In this document: piece by piece, positions 55,912-64,000 of the stretch
Layout: each line of letters starts with the position of its first letter
Numbering within the stretch: the stretch's first letter is position 1
Source of the DNA: Mesorhizobium sp. J428
GTDB taxonomy: Bacteria; Pseudomonadota; Alphaproteobacteria; Rhizobiales; Rhizobiaceae
DNA: 64,000 nt
Assembly: GCF_024699925.1 (NCBI RefSeq)
Contig: NZ_JAJOMX010000005.1
Coordinates: forward strand, 62,001 to 126,000
Reading direction: 5' to 3'
Notes under the pieces: model-generated
What the model saw: the letters and a program-made list of their open reading frames with translations, nothing else
The model's database searches: none
What the model was told of the DNA's origin: nothing
Program-made: the position numbers and the translations under genes

Positions 55912-56248
55912 ATGAGCAACATTTCCTACCATCGACCCGAGCGCCCCACCTCCCAGGCTTTGGTCTTCGCGACGATTCTGTCCGCAGGCGTCATCCTGTC
56001 GGAGCCCGCATTGGCGCAGTCCTCGGGTGCCTTCGCCCCCCCTGGAAACAGCGGTACAGATGATCGTGGATTTCATCACGGGTCCGTTCGGGCGTCTGCT
56101 CGCGATCATAGCGGTGATCGCGCTGGGTTTTCTCGCCTTCGCCGGCCGTCTCTCGTGGTTCACCGCCGGCGCGGTCGTGCTCGGCATCGGCCTGGTCTTC
56201 GGAGCGCCTGCGATCGTCGACGAGATGATCGCAGCAGTGGGAAACTAG
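55912..56248 (+). pseudogene. virB2: VirB2 pilin, frameshifted in a C run
   Basis: Signal sequence and start of the mature pilin (SEPALAQSSGAFAP) in one frame; the two hydrophobic helices (IVDFITGPFGRLLAIIAVIA, GAVVLGIGLVFGAPAIV) in the next. The break is in the seven-C run at 56036-56042; one base less gives a normal VirB2 of about 111 residues. It would polymerise into the conjugative pilus. Confidence 0.88.
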
Positions 56249-56252
56249 GCAA

Positions 56253-56552
56253 ATGGCCGAATTCACCGACGAGAAGCCTGAGCTGACGCCTCTTGTGATC
56301 GGCCTGACCAGACCGCCGATGATGTGGGGGATTCCGCTGAACGCCTTCTACATCATCGTCGGCGTGACGCTGATCGCCTTCCTCGTGAGCGCGAGTTTCT
56401 GGTCGGTGGGAATCGCACCTCTCACCTATCTTGCGCTCTTTGCCTTGTGCAGCCGCGACATCCGCATCCTCGACCTCGCCCAGGTCGTGGGGCGTCGAAC
56501 GCCGCGCACGCCAAACCGCCTGTTCTGGCGGACCAACTCCTACGGGCCCTGA
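56253..56552 (+). CDS. virB3: VirB3 inner-membrane T4SS protein
   Basis: 99 residues; a short N-terminal segment (LVIGLTRPPMMWGIP), then hydrophobic helices (FYIIVGVTLIAFLVSASF, IAPLTYLALFALC). Typical length and motif for VirB3, which anchors VirB4. Two bases before the VirB4 start. Confidence 0.92.
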   Translation: MAEFTDEKPELTPLVIGLTRPPMMWGIPLNAFYIIVGVTLIAFLVSASFWSVGIAPLTYLALFALCSRDIRILDLAQVVGRRTPRTPNRLFWRTNSYGP

Positions 56553-56554
56553 TC

Positions 56555-58969
56555 ATGCTGAACGTCGTCATCGAAGAATTGGGATTTGGCCGGGAACAGC
56601 GACGTGAGCGGCCGCTATCCACGCACGTCCCGTATCTGCGTCACGTTGCCGACACCGTGATCGGGCTCGAGAGCGGCGCAATTCTCTCGGTGATCAAGCT
56701 CGACGGATTGTTCTTCCAGACGGAGGACCAGGCCGAGCTCAACATGCGCGCGGTCGTCCAGAACACCCTGATCCGGGCACTGGGCTCGAGCCGGTATTCG
56801 CTTTGGTCGACGGTTATCCGCAGGCAAGTCAAACCGGCGATCGCGGGCAGCTTTTCCGATCCGTTCTGCGACCTCTTGAACACGCGCTACATGGAGGCGC
56901 TGCGTGAGAAGCGCATGTTCACGAACGAGCTCTACCTGACGGTCGTTCGCTCCGGCATGCGTGGCGCGCTGGGTGCCGCCGAGACGTTTTCAAGTCTGCT
57001 CGATCGATCTTCAGGCGCGGAAGTCATGCAGCAGAAGCTGCACGAGCGGGTCAACGAGCTCGAAGAGGTCGTCGGCAACGTCACCCGCGAACTGCAGAAG
57101 TATGGGGCACGCCCGCTCGGGATCGTTCATCGCGACGGCGAACCCTATTCAGAGCCCTGCGCGTTTTTCAACTCGATCCTCACATGTGGCCTTTCGCGCG
57201 ATCTGCGACTGCCGCGGATGGGCATCCGCAGCTATGTCGGAACGTCGCGGCTGCACTTCTCGAAGCGGACCATGCAGGCGCAGGGCCCAACCGCAGCCGA
57301 GAACCGGTTCGGGGCGATGCTGTCGATCAAGGAGCACCCACCCTTTTCAGGACCGGGGATGCTCGATGGCCTTCTGCAGATGAACCACGAGTTCATCTGC
57401 ACGCAATCGTTCACGCTCGCCGACAAGCCGATCGCGCAGGAACGCATTTCGCGGCTGCAGCGCCAGATCAGGGCATCGGATGAATCGGGCAGCACCGTCG
57501 AAACCGATATCGACTTCGCGCTCAACAGCCTGCTCAACCAGGAGGCCGTGTTCGGCTATCACCATTTCAGCCTTCTGTGCCTGTCACGCGATCTCGCCGG
57601 TCTCGACAAGGCGGTCGCCGAGCTTGGGTCATGTCTGACCGACATGAACATCAACTGGCTGCGCGAGGACCTCAACATGGAGGCCTCGTTCTGGGCGCAG
57701 CTGCCAGGCAACCATGCCTACATCGCGCGTTCCTGCATGCTGTCCAGCGCAAACTTTTCCGGATTCTCGTCACTCCACAATTTTGCGACCGGGAAGGCCT
57801 CCGGTGTGCATTGGGGCCTGCCGATTTCGATCCTCGAGACGACGTCGCAGACACCTTACTGGTTCAACTTCCATCAGCGCGACATCGGCCATTTTCTCGT
57901 GACCGGCCCGACGGGGTCGGGAAAGACCGTGGCGTTGACCTTCCTGCTGGCGCAGGCGTTCCGCATCTCGCCGGAACCGCGCGCGGTGTTTTTCGACAAG
58001 GACCGGGGCGCCGAGATCTTCATCCGCGCCGTCGGCGGCGACTATGAGGTGCTGCAGCCCGGGGTCGCAACCGGCTTCAATCCACTGCAGATGGAGAATA
58101 CGGCGTCAAACCGCGAATTCCTGCATCGGCTGCTGAAGGCCATGCTCGATCCAGCGGACGGCAGCGGATTCTCCCAGGAAGAAGAGGACACGCTGGAGGG
58201 TGCGATCGGGCGCATCTGCCAGGAGCCCGTCGAGCAGCGGACACTTGCCAATCTGTCCGGGCTGCTGATGGGCAGGGCGCGCTCCGGCGCGAACGACCTT
58301 CAGTCACGCCTGCGCCCGTGGTTCGAGGGTGAGAAGGCGTGGCTCTTCAACGCGCCACGGGACGTCCTGTCCTTCTCCGGCCGGCGGATCTTTGGCTTCG
58401 ACATGACGCACATTCTGGACAACAGGGAGATGCGCGCTCCCGCGCTGATGTATCTCTACCATCGGCTGGATGAGCTTCTCACCGGCGAGCCGGTGCTCAT
58501 CTTCATGGACGAAGGCTGGAAGCTTCTTCAGGACCCGATCTTCTCCGACTACATCGTCGACAAGATGAAGACGATCCGAAAACTCAACGGGATCGTCGGA
58601 TTCGGGACCCAGTCGGCGGCCGACATCGCACGCGCGCCCCAGTCGCACACGCTGATCGAGCAGTCCGCGACGAACCTGCACTTTCCGAATCCGCGTGCCG
58701 ACGAGGAGAGCTACATTCGGCGCTTCGGCCTGACCGCCAAGGAGTATTCCTTCATTCGCAATACGCCGCCGGAACGGCGGACGTTTCTCATCAAGCACGG
58801 CAATGATTCCGTCATCGCCCGCCTCGATCTGTCCTCCATGCCGGATCTGGTGCGCGTGATGTCCGGCCGCAAGGAGACGATTGAGCAGTGCGCAACCCTT
58901 CGCGCGCGGCTCGGCGACGATCCGGCGAACTGGTTGCCCGAATTCTGCGGCTGGGGGCGTGCGTCATGA
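56555..58969 (+). CDS. virB4: VirB4 T4SS ATPase
   Basis: 804 residues from ATG 56555. CagE/TrbE-VirB N-terminal domain, then the ATPase: Walker A GPTGSGKT near residue 450, Walker B LIFMDEGWKLL near 648, and FGTQSAADIARA. Powers pilus assembly and substrate transfer. The longer in-frame extension upstream runs through virB3 in another frame and is not real. Confidence 0.95.
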   Translation: MLNVVIEELGFGREQRRERPLSTHVPYLRHVADTVIGLESGAILSVIKLDGLFFQTEDQAELNMRAVVQNTLIRALGSSRYSLWSTVIRRQVKPAIAGSFSDPFCDLLNTRYMEALREKRMFTNELYLTVVRSGMRGALGAAETFSSLLDRSSGAEVMQQKLHERVNELEEVVGNVTRELQKYGARPLGIVHRDGEPYSEPCAFFNSILTCGLSRDLRLPRMGIRSYVGTSRLHFSKRTMQAQGPTAAENRFGAMLSIKEHPPFSGPGMLDGLLQMNHEFICTQSFTLADKPIAQERISRLQRQIRASDESGSTVETDIDFALNSLLNQEAVFGYHHFSLLCLSRDLAGLDKAVAELGSCLTDMNINWLREDLNMEASFWAQLPGNHAYIARSCMLSSANFSGFSSLHNFATGKASGVHWGLPISILETTSQTPYWFNFHQRDIGHFLVTGPTGSGKTVALTFLLAQAFRISPEPRAVFFDKDRGAEIFIRAVGGDYEVLQPGVATGFNPLQMENTASNREFLHRLLKAMLDPADGSGFSQEEEDTLEGAIGRICQEPVEQRTLANLSGLLMGRARSGANDLQSRLRPWFEGEKAWLFNAPRDVLSFSGRRIFGFDMTHILDNREMRAPALMYLYHRLDELLTGEPVLIFMDEGWKLLQDPIFSDYIVDKMKTIRKLNGIVGFGTQSAADIARAPQSHTLIEQSATNLHFPNPRADEESYIRRFGLTAKEYSFIRNTPPERRTFLIKHGNDSVIARLDLSSMPDLVRVMSGRKETIEQCATLRARLGDDPANWLPEFCGWGRAS

Positions 58970-60031
58970 TCACGCGTCTGTCTATCGTACTCACCTTGCT
59001 TGCCTCATCGGCCCTCGCCGACATTCCGACCATCGACAAGAAGATCCTGGACGAGCGCAAGGATCGTGATGAAAAGACCACCGAGATCGAGGAGGTCGAC
59101 GAGGACCGATACGTCAGCAACCAGAGCGTGACCTGCTCGATGTATCGGCCGGCTAGAAAAGACGATCCGGTGGCCGCGGCGAATGCCAACCCGGCGATCG
59201 CCGGCCTAAGTACGTCGGATCGCGCGGGAAGAGGGGATCGACGAGAACCAATTCCTGGCGCTCGTCTATCAGGAGAGCCGCTTCAACCCGTGTGCCAAAT
59301 CTCCAGCGGGTGCGATCGGCCTTGCCCAGCTCATGCCGGGGACCGCCGGCGACCTCGGCGTCGACCCCTACAATATCGAGCAGAATTTGCGCGGCGGCGC
59401 GCGCTACTACAAGCAGCAGCTTCGAAAGTACAACGGCAATGTTTCGCTGGCGCTTGCCGCCTACAATGCCGGCGCGGGCAACGTGAGCAAATATGGCGGC
59501 ATCCCGCCCTTCAGGGAAACGCAGGGCTATGTCGCCAAAATAACCCAAAGGTGGCTTCCGGCCTTCGGCGGTTCCGACAAGTCCGGCATTCCGCTGAACT
59601 ATGGCGGTAGCGGCGCTTATGAGAGTGCTCGAACCAGCACCATGAACGCGATGGGCCTGACCTCGGCGATCGGGGACGGCTCCGGCGACGTCGTGTCCTG
59701 GCTCACGCAACTCGGCGACATGGGGTCCGGCACCATCCAGGACAGCTGGGATCACAATTCCGGGGCGCGCAACGCCAACATCGAGCTCGTGAACCGGCTG
59801 ATCCTGCTCGGAACGGCCTTCGCCGACCTTGCCAATTCCAGCAATGCGATCACGCTTGGCGACCTGTCCGGCACGAACCGCTCGACCCGATACGACGGAA
59901 ACGAAGGCGATGATGATCGGCCGGTGGCCGGTTTCTGCGACGACCGCGAGGGCTTCGTCTGGGATGCCGATGCCAAGGCTTGTGTCCAGCGCATCGACCG
60001 CCAAGCGGAGCTGCTTCTCGAGACACAATGA
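58966..60031 (+). pseudogene. Second lytic transglycosylase of the virB cluster, frameshifted
   Basis: Starts in an ATGA overlap with virB4; signal peptide about 1-18 (MITRLSIVLTLLASSALA). The first 80 residues are in one frame. After about 59209 the SLT domain continues in the next: RRIAREEGIDENQF, catalytic Glu in ALVYQESRFNPC, GLAQLMPGTAGDLG, AAYNAGAGNV, then a 130-residue tail of unknown type. One extra A near 59208-59210 explains the break. A T4SS-type position between virB4 and virB5 fits an additional VirB1 homologue. Confidence 0.85.
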
Positions 60032-60042
60032 TGGAGATCGAC

Positions 60043-60742
60043 ATGAAACGTTCAATGGCAATCCTGGGTTTGGTCGGCGCAGGCATTGTGCCGGCGGCAG
60101 CAGATATTCCGGTCATCGACAAGACCAACTACGCGGTTGCGCGCGACACCGCCGAGAAGACCGGCAAGATCCTCGACACGAACAAGGAAATTCTCACCAC
60201 CGTCGAGGAGACCCTGAAGGCGGTGACCGGCGACCGCGGCAGCGACGCCGGCCCGCTGAAGGACATCGCGATCGGCAATGGCTTCAGCGTGTCGTCAATG
60301 CCCCTCCTTCGACAGCATCCTGAAGAGCGGCGTAGCCGACTTCGGATCTCTCGACCCCAACGTCGTGCAAGCCGCCACCCTCTTCATCAACGGCCTGCAA
60401 CTGGTGCGTTCGTTGTCCGGGAAGGACAACAGTTCGCTTGCCAGCGACAAGTCCTACGAGGAGCTCATGAAGACGGTCATGGGCGTCTCGGCGTTGATCA
60501 CCGGTTCTCAAGCTGCGGTGGAAATGCGCCGCTCCGCCCTCGAAAGCGCCGGTGGCGAGATCGGGCAGGCGGAAGACATCAAGGGGTCGATCGACCAGAA
60601 CACGCAGCTGCAGGTTCAGACGGGACTGACGCTCAACGAGATGATCGGCGTCCTGAACGCCGGCGTGCAGTCGCTGCACGCGGAGAACCAGCGCAAGCTG
60701 ACCGACATGTCGAACACGAAAAAGGCGCTGCGGTACGAATGA
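60043..60742 (+). pseudogene. virB5: VirB5 minor pilin, frameshifted
   Basis: Start ATG 60043 with GGAG upstream; signal peptide about 1-20 (ending AAADIPVID). The helical N-terminal part is in one frame; the rest (FDSILKSGVADFGSLDP, SYEELMKTVMGVSALI, LNEMIGVLNAGVQSLHAENQ) is in the next. One extra C in the CCCC run at 60300-60303 causes it. About 232 residues when repaired, the usual VirB5 size; located at the pilus tip. Confidence 0.85.
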
Positions 60743-60963
60743 GACGCCGTCGATTCGCCCCGACCATCATCTTACTCACTCTGGCCGTGCTTGCCGGTGG
60801 GTGCGGTACACCGCGCGAGAAGACCGCGCCGTGCAAGCGGCCGGCCAATCTATCGAGCTATGCCAGCACGGGGGACGAATGCGGGCCAATGATTTCCGTC
60901 AATGCGGACCGGTCCGCGGCGTTGGCGGCAATCCAGGACCTGGCGTCCGCGGAAGAAGAATAG
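60739..60963 (+). CDS. Small VirB7-like lipoprotein
   Basis: 74 residues from ATG 60739, in an ATGA overlap with virB5. Basic start, hydrophobic helix and lipobox LAGGC at about residues 19-23, then two more Cys. Size, lipobox and position before virB6 fit the VirB7 type, which stabilises VirB9 in the outer membrane. The frame joins an artefact frame through virB5; only this part is real. Confidence 0.72.
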   Translation: MRRRRFAPTIILLTLAVLAGGCGTPREKTAPCKRPANLSSYASTGDECGPMISVNADRSAALAAIQDLASAEEE

Positions 60964-60972
60964 GGCAGGGCG

Positions 60973-61983
60973 GTGGACGACTTCATTGGCGAACTCTTGG
61001 ATCGGATCGATGCTTCGGGGCAAAATTTCTCGCAGAGCGCCTACGAGGTTTTGAGCCGCGATCTCGAGCCGCTCCTGCGTCTCCTCTTCATCCTGGCCGT
61101 CCTGTTCTATGGTGTGCAGCTCTTCCTCGGAACCTCACGGCTTAGCGTCGCCGAGATCATCGGCCGGCTGGTGCGCGTGTTCGTCATCCTGATCCTGGTC
61201 GGCACCTGGTCGAACTTCAACGATCTTGTCTATGACTGGCTGACCACGGTGCCGGAGGCGGCGGGCCGCGCTATCCTGGCGGCATCCGGAACGGGCGTGA
61301 CCGAGCCCACGAATGGGCTATCGCAAATTTGGAAGACCGCGAACACCGCCGCCGCGGCGTTTTCGGAGCAGGCTGGTTATCTGTCGGTTCTGCCCGCTTT
61401 GATCGGCATGATCATCATGGTTTTTGCCGGCCTGTTCGTCGCCATCGCGCTGGGCATTCTCGTGCTGGCCAAGGTCGTGCTGTGGGTGCTGCTGGGCACC
61501 GCGCCGATCTTCATTGCCTGCTTCTTTTTCGATGCGACTCGCAGCTACGCCATGGGATGGCTGAACCAGTCGCTGCTCTACGCGATCATTCCACTCTTCG
61601 TCTACGTGATCGCCGCCTTCCTGATCGCAGCGATGGAGCCGGAACTGACGTCAATCGACCAAATCTCCGGCAATCGCGAACTGACGTTGAGCGACTTCGC
61701 CGCCTTCATCATGCTGTGCCTCGCGGGCAGCTTTGTGCTCTTCCAGGTGCAGTCGCTCGCGCAGGGAATCGCTGGCGGCCTGGCGACTCCGATCGGGCCG
61801 CGCTCGCGCTTCATGACGGCTCGCAGCATCTTCTGGGGCCGTGAGGCGATCAGTCAATCGGCGAGGCAGACCCAGGCCGCCGTCCATCGCGTGCAGGCGA
61901 GACTTCGCTCGCCGCGACAGGATGGTGCAGGCGCCTCGATGCAGCGTGCGATCACATCCAACGGAACCCCGAGGCAACCCTGA
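60973..61983 (+). CDS. virB6: VirB6/TrbL polytopic T4SS membrane protein
   Basis: 336 residues from GTG 60973. At least six membrane helices (about residues 35-55, 60-80, 135-165, 165-190, 200-225, 250-270) and a polar C-terminal tail of about 60 residues. Matches the TrbL/VirB6 family; forms part of the inner-membrane channel. Confidence 0.92.
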   Translation: MDDFIGELLDRIDASGQNFSQSAYEVLSRDLEPLLRLLFILAVLFYGVQLFLGTSRLSVAEIIGRLVRVFVILILVGTWSNFNDLVYDWLTTVPEAAGRAILAASGTGVTEPTNGLSQIWKTANTAAAAFSEQAGYLSVLPALIGMIIMVFAGLFVAIALGILVLAKVVLWVLLGTAPIFIACFFFDATRSYAMGWLNQSLLYAIIPLFVYVIAAFLIAAMEPELTSIDQISGNRELTLSDFAAFIMLCLAGSFVLFQVQSLAQGIAGGLATPIGPRSRFMTARSIFWGREAISQSARQTQAAVHRVQARLRSPRQDGAGASMQRAITSNGTPRQP

Positions 61984-62028
61984 TCGGCAAGACGATGCAC
62001 GATCGAGAAGGACAGGAACTGAGCAGGG

Positions 62029-62724
62029 ATGGCCGACAAGTTCGAAACAGCGCTGTGCTCGTACTTCCAGCAAGGCGACATCTGGGAGCAGGAGATCATC
62101 AAGCGGGCCAAGCGGTCGGCGCGTGTCGCGTGGTTCTTCTCGATCGTCTTTGCCGGGATCGCCGTTCTCAGTTTGCTGGCCGTGGTGCTGATGTTGCCGC
62201 TGAAGAGTTTCGAGCCCTATGTCGTCACTGTCGACCAGACGACGGGCTACATCGAGGTCAAGTCGGGCCTGACACGGCCGGCGAATCTCACCGAACAGCA
62301 GGCCATCACCCAGGCGAATGTGGTCCGCTACATCCGCGCTCGGGAAGGCTACGATCCATATGCGATCGAGGAGAATTTCGGGATCGCCGCTCTCCTGTCA
62401 ACGGACGAGGCAGCGCGCGAGCTGCAGAGCCTCTACAGCGCCGCCAATGCGCAGAACCCGACCAAGGTCTACGGGCGTCTGAAGCGGGTCCTGGTCGACA
62501 TCAAGTCGGTGACGTTCCCGAACGCCAGCACCGCGATCGTCCGCTTTTCGACCAACGAGCGCAGCGACACGGAGTCGATCGTTCGTCATTGGATCTCGGT
62601 TGTCCGCTTCCGCTACACCGACATACCCATGCGCAACGAATGGCGCTTCGAGAACCCCCTCGGCTTCCAGGTCTACGCCTATCGTCGCGACCAGGAGACC
62701 GTCACCCCGGGGGACGCGCGATGA
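62029..62724 (+). CDS. virB8: VirB8 T4SS assembly protein
   Basis: 231 residues: one membrane helix (about 34-58), then the periplasmic NTF2-like VirB8 domain (SFEPYVVTVDQTTGYIEV, YIRAREGYDPYAIEENF, RFRYTDIPMRNEWRFENPLG). Full length. Overlaps virB9 (ATGA). Confidence 0.95.
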   Translation: MADKFETALCSYFQQGDIWEQEIIKRAKRSARVAWFFSIVFAGIAVLSLLAVVLMLPLKSFEPYVVTVDQTTGYIEVKSGLTRPANLTEQQAITQANVVRYIRAREGYDPYAIEENFGIAALLSTDEAARELQSLYSAANAQNPTKVYGRLKRVLVDIKSVTFPNASTAIVRFSTNERSDTESIVRHWISVVRFRYTDIPMRNEWRFENPLGFQVYAYRRDQETVTPGDAR

Positions 62725-63530
62725 GGGGCCGCGCCTTTGCCGTCGCCTTCTTGCTTGTGGCGTCCTGGCCAGGTCACGCGGCCCAGACCCCGAAGGGCGG
62801 CTCGCTCGATGCGCGTGTGACCAGCGTCACCTATCAGGAAAACAACGTCGTCCAGGTGTTCGCCACCTACGGCATCTCGACGATGATCATCTTCGACGAG
62901 GAGGAAAAATTCGAGACGATCTCGCTCGGCGACACCGAAAGCTGGCAGGTCGTGCCGGCCGAGAAGGGTAACATCCTCTTCGTCAAGCCGATCGCCAAGG
63001 ACGTCGTGACGAACATGAACGTCGTGACGACCAAGCGCATCTACTATCTCGAGCTTCATGATTTCGCGCCCGAGGCCGCCCGCAAGGTTTTTGGAATCCG
63101 CTTCCATTATCCGGAGAAGAACCTCAATGCCGCCTTGCGTAAGGAGGCGGAGCAGCGCGCCGCCTGGCCGAACATTTCCGGGATCGACAAGGCCAACGTC
63201 AATATCGACTATTCGTTCTCCGGTGACGCGCGGCTGAAGCCGCTGATGGTCTTCGACGACGGCAACAAGACCTTCTTCAAGTTCGACGGCCAAGTGCCTG
63301 CGATCTTCGCCGTCAACTCGGATTTCTCCGAGACGCTGAGGAACTTCCGCAGGGAAGGGGACTACATTGTCGTCGACGGCACAGCGACCCAGTTCACCCT
63401 TCGCGAAGGCAATCAATGGGTCTGCATCTTCAATTTGAGGAAGCCCGATTTCGGGGCACCGGACCCTGCCATTCTAGGACCGGTCGAGGATGACAAGGCA
63501 AAGCGTCGGCGCCGGAGCGGCAACGGATGA
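62721..63530 (+). CDS. virB9: VirB9 outer-membrane-complex protein
   Basis: 269 residues from ATG 62721; signal peptide about 1-20 (ending GHAAQT). VirB9/CagX domain with the N-terminal beta half (YQENNVVQVFATYGISTMIIF) and C-terminal half (YSFSGDARLKPLMVFDDGNKTFFKF, VVDGTATQFTLREGNQWVCIFN). The longer frame upstream lies inside virB8 and is not used. Overlaps virB10 by 4 bp. Confidence 0.94.
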   Translation: MRGRAFAVAFLLVASWPGHAAQTPKGGSLDARVTSVTYQENNVVQVFATYGISTMIIFDEEEKFETISLGDTESWQVVPAEKGNILFVKPIAKDVVTNMNVVTTKRIYYLELHDFAPEAARKVFGIRFHYPEKNLNAALRKEAEQRAAWPNISGIDKANVNIDYSFSGDARLKPLMVFDDGNKTFFKFDGQVPAIFAVNSDFSETLRNFRREGDYIVVDGTATQFTLREGNQWVCIFNLRKPDFGAPDPAILGPVEDDKAKRRRRSGNG

Positions 63531-64000
63531 AACGCTCGCCCGAACTTGAAACCCTGGCCGACAACGACGATCCCGCCGTCGCCGACACCTCCGTCCGTCG
63601 CAAGCAGCTGGCCGGCGGCGCCATACTGATCCTGCTCGGCCTCGTGGCGGCATACATGATCCTCGCCAACCGGCAGCCGCCGGTGCGCGACATGCTCGAC
63701 GGGGACGAGGAATTCACCACGACGACGTTCCGGCCGCCCTCCTTCGTGCGCGAGGGCGAACCGGCGCCTGAGCCGCCGCCGCCGGATGTGGTCCAGATAC
63801 CGCCTCCACCCCCACCCCCGCCTCCAGCAGAAGAGGTCGATACCACCGAGTTCGAGGTGCCGCCTCCGCCCGTGCCCGGTGCAGCCCCGCCGCCCCCCCG
63901 ATGCCGTCGAGGCCGCTTCGGAAGAGTTTCCGGAAAGGCTCCGGTCGAAACTGATCGTGCTCGATAATCCCGCTTCGAGCGGGCCCGGCACTCTGACCGG
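63527..64000 (+). pseudogene. virB10: VirB10 scaffold protein, frameshifted and cut by the window end
   Basis: Cytoplasmic N-terminus, membrane helix at about residues 29-47 (GGAILILLGLVAAYMI), then the Pro-rich periplasmic linker (VVQIPPPPPPPPPAEEV). As read it stops at 63967. One extra C in the seven-C run at 63893-63899 is the cause: without it the frame continues DAVEAASEEFPERLRSKLIV and on past 64000. The beta-barrel domain lies outside the window. Confidence 0.88.

Noticed and set aside
59980..60963. One 327-residue protein covering virB5 and the lipoprotein
   Set aside because: The middle is virB5 read out of frame; VirB5 continues in the next frame and the lipoprotein has its own ATG and lipobox.
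61995..63530. A 511-residue VirB9 starting inside virB8
   Set aside because: The first 240 residues are virB8 in the wrong frame; the signal peptide and ATGA overlap set the start at 62721.
1..64000. CRISPR arrays, tRNA or rRNA genes
   Set aside because: No regularly spaced direct repeats and no recognisable tRNA or rRNA sequence were seen on reading both strands.

Overview
The window looks like part of a large accessory replicon, probably a conjugative repABC plasmid, of an alphaproteobacterium in the order Hyphomicrobiales (Rhizobiales; a Mesorhizobium- or Aminobacter-like host is a guess). The reasons are the repABC replication cassette with a counter-transcribed RNA between repB and repC, the DUF1403/ScpB pair, the DUF2285 and DUF6429 proteins, the high GC content and the Ehu-type ABC transporter. 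No rRNA, tRNA or CRISPR array was seen.

Layout. 1-4.8 kb and 7.2-12.7 kb: a copper/silver resistance region (CopA ATPase, CueR-like MerR regulator, glutaredoxin/MauE-like protein, DUF305 and DUF411 proteins, FixH/YtkA-like protein, CusB and CusA), split by an IS3-family element and older IS remnants. 13-28 kb: layered mobile DNA. It holds a Tn3-family element reduced to one end, a second IS3-family element, an orphan ScpB/DUF1403 pair, and a TniA-TniB-TniQ (Tn5053/Tn7-like) module whose tniQ is cut by a complete 5.2 kb Tn3-family transposon with AAGCA target duplications, with a tyrosine recombinase next to it. 28-37 kb: Phd/VapC and TacA/TacT toxin-antitoxin pairs, repABC, a Fic protein and broken WGR and LuxR-type genes. 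37.7-40.5 kb: a compact TIR-domain / unknown / DUF3644 operon that resembles a defence locus. 41-46 kb: an EhuBCDA-like amino-acid/ectoine transporter with a DoeB-like deacetylase. 46.5-52 kb: a luxR-luxI quorum-sensing pair beside a small-molecule cluster (PduX-like amino-acid kinase, cysteine-synthase-like and threonine-synthase-like PLP enzymes, XRE regulator). 52.5-64 kb: TrbM-like and three nuclease-like secreted proteins diverging from a VirB-type type IV secretion operon (virB1, 2, 3, 4, second transglycosylase, 5, 7-like, 6, 8, 9, 10), which runs off the window.

An important property of the sequence is that at least 16 genes that otherwise look intact carry a single-base insertion or deletion, often in a G or C run. 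These create false gene fusions (FixH-CusB, TacA-TacT) and false truncations (repA, luxI, luxR, virB2, virB5, virB10 and others). Sequencing or assembly error is the simplest explanation; real decay cannot be excluded. Such genes are listed as pseudogene over their full extent, with the indel placed.

How the parts fit: the virB operon would build the mating channel, repABC would replicate and partition the replicon, and TA pairs would stabilise it. The cargo is metal resistance, a candidate defence operon, solute uptake and a quorum-sensing-linked amino-acid modification cluster. The last is the best candidate for an undescribed system.
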